This document shows positions 60,189 to 64,000 of a DNA stretch of 64,000 nt, in pieces. The notes beneath the pieces are model-generated. The model was not told the DNA's origin and ran no database searches. It worked only from the letters and a program-made list of their open reading frames with translations. The position numbers and the translations under genes were made by a program. The stretch comes from Halanaerobiales bacterium (GTDB lineage: Bacteria > Bacillota > Halanaerobiia > Halanaerobiales > DTU029), in the NCBI GenBank assembly GCA_022360715.1, contig JAKSCG010000078.1, positions 1 through 64,000 on the forward strand, in the 5' to 3' direction. Each line of letters starts with the position of its first letter. Positions within the stretch are counted from its first letter, which is position 1.

Positions 60189-60217
60189 ATTATATCCAGA
60201 TATACTCCTGCTGTCAA
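60189..60217 (-). promoter_or_regulatory. Consensus promoter of siderophore importer operon 1
   Basis: TTGACA (60217-60212), a 17-base spacer and TATAAT (60194-60189): perfect hexamers at the ideal spacing, with the Fur box over the expected start. Confidence 0.93.
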
Positions 60218-60314
60218 TCCGTTTACAATAACTAAATATTTTATTTAGTAAAAGCATCACAGTTTTTTCCTGCTTAATTGAACTACCATACTCCTCAGTT
60301 GAGAGTTTCCCCAT

Positions 60315-61136
60315 TTAAACAGCCGTGGCTTTACCTCTTTTATTTTGCACCCTTCTCCCCTTTCCGTGTGGGATACAGAGAGGTGTTCCAAATAAGCTGT
60401 CAACAACAATCTCACATTCCAGGTTGAAAACATTACGGACCATTTCTCTGGTGACAATATCTTCCGGTCTACCTTGTGCATAGATCTTTTTGTCCTGAAT
60501 GGCTACAATATTATGGGCATACCGACAAGCAAGATTTAAGTCATGCAAAACCATAACAACTGTTCTGTCTTCTACTTCATTCAGTTCAAATAACAGATCT
60601 AAAATCTCAATTTGATGAGCTAGATCTAAAAAAGTAGTCGGCTCATCCAATAAAATAATACCGGTTTGCTGGGCCAAACTCATGGCAAGCCAGGCCCTTT
60701 GCCTTTGTCCACCGGATAAGGAATTAACATTTCGATCGACCAAATCTTCCATTTTGGTAGCTGCAAGTACTTGCTTGACCACCTTTTCATCCTCACGGGA
60801 CCATTGCTTCAGCCAGCTTTGATGCGGGTATCTCCCCTGTTTAACCAGTTGTAAAACCGTTAATCCATCCGGGGCAATTGGTCCTTGAGGTAAGATGGCC
60901 AGTCTCTTGGCCACTTCCTTGGTTGACAAAGCATCAATCCCCTCACCGCTTAGTAGAACCTGACCGGATTTGGGCTTTAGAAGACGAGCAAGCGAACGCA
61001 GTAAAGTGGACTTTCCACAACCATTGGCCCCGACAATAACAGTGATTTGACCGGTAGGAATCTTCAAGTCCAGTTCATTGATGATAATCGTATCACCATA
61101 TCCTAATGTAAGGTCATTTGTTTGCAACGTACTCAT
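60315..61136 (-). CDS. Siderophore-type ABC transporter ATPase, operon 2
   Basis: 273 residues. Walker [46 protein letters not shown] and [13 protein letters not shown] are intact, closely paralleling the operon 1 ATPase. It is the last gene of operon 2, 27 bases after the permease. The gap to operon 1 contains no clear terminator hairpin. Confidence 0.94.
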   Translation of the reverse strand: MSTLQTNDLTLGYGDTIIINELDLKIPTGQITVIVGANGCGKSTLLRSLARLLKPKSGQVLLSGEGIDALSTKEVAKRLAILPQGPIAPDGLTVLQLVKQGRYPHQSWLKQWSREDEKVVKQVLAATKMEDLVDRNVNSLSGGQRQRAWLAMSLAQQTGIILLDEPTTFLDLAHQIEILDLLFELNEVEDRTVVMVLHDLNLACRYAHNIVAIQDKKIYAQGRPEDIVTREMVRNVFNLECEIVVDSLFGTPLCIPHGKGRRVQNKRGKATAV

Positions 61137-61163
61137 CGTCTTAACTCCTTTTTAAGTCTTTGT

Positions 61164-62201
61164 TTATACATTACGATTTTGATAGAGCAGAAAAATAAAA
61201 AATGGTGCTCCTATCCCGGATACAAATACTCCAGCCGGTAAATCAAGGGGTAAAAATACCGTTCTGGCAACTACATCAGCCGACATCACTATTAGTCCAC
61301 CTATTATAGCTGCTACTGATACCAAGCTGGCAAAGGAGCGACCCACTAGTTTCCTGGCAATATGCGGGGCAATCAAACCGATAAAACCGATTCCGCCGGC
61401 AAAAGCCACTGCCGAACCTGCTAAAGCCACACTGATCGAAACCAAAATAAATCGATCTAATTCTACTCTTGAACCCAATCCCGTTGCTAAGTCATCACCA
61501 AGTTCCTGTAGATTAATCCTTCTGGATAATAAGATAGCAATTGGTATAAAAATTAGTAACCATGGCAACATTGAGAAAACATCAAACCAATTAGCCCCAT
61601 AAACACTACCGGCTAACCAAATATATGCCTCACTAGTGGAATAATAGGGACCTAAAACGAGCATCATAATCACCAAAGCACCCATACCAGCATCAATGCC
61701 GATCCCAATAAGAACAAATCTAATCGGATTTACCCCTTTTTTCCAGGCTAAAAGATAAATAACAAATGAAGCTATTCCTGCTCCGAGAATAGCTACAACA
61801 GGTACCCACTTGATGTCGACTGCTGAAAAATATGTAATAAATAACACGGCTGCTACTTTGGCCCCGCCGGTTATTCCTATTATATCAGGAGAAGCTAGTG
61901 GATTTCGGACAATTCCTTGTAAAATTAGCCCGGACACAGCCAGAGCAGCCCCTACCAAGAAAGCAAGCAGCATTCTTGGTAGTCTAAGGGTTTCAATGAT
62001 GAATGTATAATCACTATCACCAGATCCCAGGATTTGCTCGATAATCGTCCAGGGATGGATCATCGTGCTCCCGACAGATAGCCCCAGAATTAGCAAAATA
62101 AAAGATACCAGGAGTAGAGTTGGCAGGATAATTATGCTCTTCTTTTCGAGCGAAAAAGAAACCTGATCAGAGCTGCTTCGTAAAATCGTATGTTTATTCA
62201 T
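61164..62201 (-). CDS. FecCD-family siderophore permease, operon 2 (second)
   Basis: 345 residues. GAALAVSGLILQGIVRNPLASPDIIGITGGAKVAAV and GGIGFIGLIAPHIARKLVGRSFASLVSVAAIIGGLIVMSADVVAR are the family blocks. An N-terminal cytoplasmic tail of about 25 residues precedes the first helix. The start overlaps the stop of the preceding permease by 4 bases. Confidence 0.95.
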   Translation of the reverse strand: MNKHTILRSSSDQVSFSLEKKSIIILPTLLLVSFILLILGLSVGSTMIHPWTIIEQILGSGDSDYTFIIETLRLPRMLLAFLVGAALAVSGLILQGIVRNPLASPDIIGITGGAKVAAVLFITYFSAVDIKWVPVVAILGAGIASFVIYLLAWKKGVNPIRFVLIGIGIDAGMGALVIMMLVLGPYYSTSEAYIWLAGSVYGANWFDVFSMLPWLLIFIPIAILLSRRINLQELGDDLATGLGSRVELDRFILVSISVALAGSAVAFAGGIGFIGLIAPHIARKLVGRSFASLVSVAAIIGGLIVMSADVVARTVFLPLDLPAGVFVSGIGAPFFIFLLYQNRNV

Positions 62202-63211
62202 GTCGTACGCCCCGCCCTCCTTGCAATGGAGATGAAGAAAGGAACTCCAATAAGCGCGGTCATCACTCCGATCGGCATTTCTTCCGGGATAATAACCAGC
62301 CTTGCAATAACATCAGATAATAATAGGAGGATTCCGCCACAAACAGCACAATAGGGAATGATCCAACGATAGTCAATACCTACCAATAAACGAACCAAAT
62401 GGGGGACAATTAAACCGATAAAACCGATCGATCCACCTACTGCAACTGAACTCCCAGCTAAAAGGATGATAACAATACTCATTAAAATTTTTACTAATAA
62501 GACCCGTTGACCTAAGCCTTTAGCAATATCTTCTCCGGAAGTAAAAATATTGATCGAGTTTCCTAAAAACAAGGCGACAATACCGGCTCCGACGATGAAA
62601 GGTAGTATTGTTTGCAACATCTCCAAATTTCGTCCTGCTACTGATCCACCCAGCCAAAATAACACCCCTTCTAAGCCTTGTTGATCAATGACAAGTAACC
62701 CTTGGGTAAAAGAACTAAAAAAAGCGGTAATTGCCGCACCAGCCAGTACGATCTTAATCGGTGATAAACTGTCCTTACCGAGAGAGGCAAGGAAGAACAC
62801 CATGATTGTAGCAATGGTACCACCTAAAAATGCAATCCACATCAGCTGGAGCAGCGAATTAGTTGAAAGGAATACAGTAGCAAAAACAACAAAAAACAGT
62901 GCTCCGGAGTTTATGCCGAAAATGCTCGGCGAAGCCAGTGGATTTCTTGTTAAAGCCTGCATCAAAGCACCCGCTACTGCTAAGCTGGCCCCAATTACCA
63001 TTGCGATCGAAGACCTGGAAATCCGGGTGGTAGTAATAATAATGTGTTCAGTTGAAGCCGGGTTATAATTGGTAAAGGCTTCTATTACGGTTCTTATTGT
63101 TGTTTGTACTTGCCCTAGCGCCATACTTAAAACGAATGTCAGCCCTAAAATACACAGACCTATTACAAGGCCGGCTATCTTCAATCTATGCTGTATTAGC
63201 AATGGGTTCAT
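62198..63211 (-). CDS. FecCD-family siderophore permease, operon 2 (first)
   Basis: 337 residues. GASLAVAGALMQALTRNPLASPSIFGINSGALFFV and GSIGFIGLIVPHLVRLLVGIDYRWIIPYCAVCGGILLLLSDVIARLV identify it. It follows the binding protein by 104 bases; no hairpin is obvious in that gap. Confidence 0.95.
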   Translation of the reverse strand: MNPLLIQHRLKIAGLVIGLCILGLTFVLSMALGQVQTTIRTVIEAFTNYNPASTEHIIITTTRISRSSIAMVIGASLAVAGALMQALTRNPLASPSIFGINSGALFFVVFATVFLSTNSLLQLMWIAFLGGTIATIMVFFLASLGKDSLSPIKIVLAGAAITAFFSSFTQGLLVIDQQGLEGVLFWLGGSVAGRNLEMLQTILPFIVGAGIVALFLGNSINIFTSGEDIAKGLGQRVLLVKILMSIVIILLAGSSVAVGGSIGFIGLIVPHLVRLLVGIDYRWIIPYCAVCGGILLLLSDVIARLVIIPEEMPIGVMTALIGVPFFISIARRAGRTT

Positions 63212-63315
63212 AAAATCACACTTTCAAGTATTTATTATGAAGCTTTTATCCTCTATAAAGTAAAATGGGGTAGAACTATCAAGTTTTACCCCCACTCAAT
63301 ATAAAGGGTTACTTA

Positions 63316-64000
63316 CTATTTGTCCAAACCAAAGTGTTCATAAATCTGATCCAGCATTTTATTGGCAGCAATTGAACCGCCTCCCGCATTCCAAATGACG
63401 TCATTGACCATATAAGCACGGTCATTTTTAGCAGCATCCAAATTATTCCACAAAGGATGATTAGTCCAGGCATGATAAGTTCTTTGAGTAGCCTCATCTG
63501 CATTTTCCCCACCTGGAAGGAAAATGAAAAATACATCTGCATTCATCGATGGAATACTTTCCTTAGTCGTCAGTTTAAGTACTACATTTCCCTCTTCCGC
63601 TGCTTTTCGCTGGGATTCAGGCCTGATAAAGCCAAGCTCACTTAATATATCTCCGGCAAAACCGGTTACAAAAATACGGGCATGATCAGCTCTAAAGTTT
63701 AGAACAGCGACTTCAATTGGCCATTCATCACCTAGTCTGGTCGAAATTTTTTCTTTAAAATCAGCAACCCTATTATCCCAATCCGTCAGCAGTTTCCTGG
63801 CATCTTCTTCTTTATTAGTAGCCTGTCCAACTAATTCAACTGTTTCTTTAAATTTAAAAACCGTTTGATGAGTTACGGTTGGAGCAATTTGAGAAAGCTG
63901 CTCATAGACTTTCTCATGACGTAATTTAGATGCAATAATTAAATCCGGCTTAAGCTTGGCGATTTCTTCTAAATTAGGTTGAGTTTCCAGGCCCAAAATT
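63316..64000 (-). CDS. Siderophore-type ABC substrate-binding protein, operon 2, 5'-truncated
   Basis: The frame is open to the window edge, so the signal peptide and first strands are missing; about 228 residues remain. QPNLEEIAKLKPDLIIASKLRHEKVYEQLSQIAPTVTHQT is the typical hinge-region entry of class III binding proteins. GFIRPESQRKAAEEGNVV and GGSIAANKMLDQIYEHFGLDK complete the fold. First gene of operon 2; its promoter lies outside the window. Confidence 0.93.
   Translation of the reverse strand, partial: ILGLETQPNLEEIAKLKPDLIIASKLRHEKVYEQLSQIAPTVTHQTVFKFKETVELVGQATNKEEDARKLLTDWDNRVADFKEKISTRLGDEWPIEVAVLNFRADHARIFVTGFAGDILSELGFIRPESQRKAAEEGNVVLKLTTKESIPSMNADVFFIFLPGGENADEATQRTYHAWTNHPLWNNLDAAKNDRAYMVNDVIWNAGGGSIAANKMLDQIYEHFGLDK

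Noticed and set aside
1-64000. CRISPR arrays, insertion sequences, prophage genes, tRNA and rRNA genes.
   Set aside because: I saw no regularly spaced repeats, transposase or integrase motifs, and no tRNA or rRNA-like sequence anywhere in the window.

Overview
The window looks like chromosomal DNA from an anaerobic, fermentative, low-to-moderate GC member of the Bacillota (Firmicutes). The pointers are a sugar PTS with a GlcT-type RNA antiterminator, a trp leader that looks TRAP-regulated, a CgeB-like glycosyltransferase, orphan FliK-like and FlhB-like flagellar genes, rubrerythrin plus superoxide reductase, a complete citrate lyase set and strong consensus sigma-A promoters. Two weak hints suggest a diderm (Limnochordia- or Halanaerobiales-like) cell: a siderophore-binding protein whose signal peptide has no lipobox cysteine, and an orphan beta-rich protein ending in an outer-membrane-like aromatic strand. 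I cannot assign a genus. No rRNA, tRNA, insertion sequence or CRISPR array was seen.

Layout. 1-4620 (+): end of a peptide ABC transporter operon (binding protein, two permeases) with an M14 carboxypeptidase. 4648-7434 (-): sodium:solute symporter and M20 peptidase. 7658-8635 (-): superoxide reductase and rubrerythrin behind a consensus promoter with a palindromic operator. 8767-10796 (-): DUF4438-like protein, Lrp/AsnC regulator, free-methionine sulfoxide reductase. 10893-11183 (+): ComFB. 11294-15298 (-): four-gene glycosyltransferase cluster. 15496-17865 (-): PhoU and alpha-glucan phosphorylase. 17938-23212 (-): ptsI, ptsH, crr, EIICB and antiterminator, with two antiterminator/terminator RNA switches. 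23455-30158 (+): complete trpEGDCFBA operon behind a TRAP-like leader. 30169-30798 (-): orphan beta-rich protein.

30931-38636 (-): second peptide ABC transporter carrying two tandem C45 (penicillin acyltransferase-like) hydrolases. 38793-44827 (-): GntR/FCD regulator and citXFEDC plus citG. A 22-bp sequence matching at 17 positions sits in front of both citC and the transporter operon, so the GntR protein probably controls both. 44864-48890 (-): ABC-2 exporter and a large membrane protein. 49027-50378 (+): FliK-like and FlhB-like pair. 50429-51374 (-): a three-gene unit made of a membrane protein flanked by two paralogous tiny proteins.

51545-54158 (+): a dicarboxylate/amino-acid symporter behind a sigma-54 promoter with two upstream palindromes, followed by a sensor-less sigma-54 activator. 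54186-56064: a rearranged scar with duplicated HEPN fragments, a dead HEPN-MNT pair, a fragment of a formylglycine-generating-enzyme-like gene and an intact alpha/alpha-toroid protein. 56144-64000 (-): two siderophore/heme-type ABC importers, one behind a consensus promoter with a Fur box.

The strongest regulatory logic readable here is tryptophan sensing by TRAP, sugar sensing by a PRD antiterminator, joint control of citrate lyase and peptide uptake by one GntR protein, sigma-54 control of the symporter, and Fur control of iron uptake. The least explained items are the tiny-protein/membrane-protein operon and the transporter-C45-citrate-lyase regulon.
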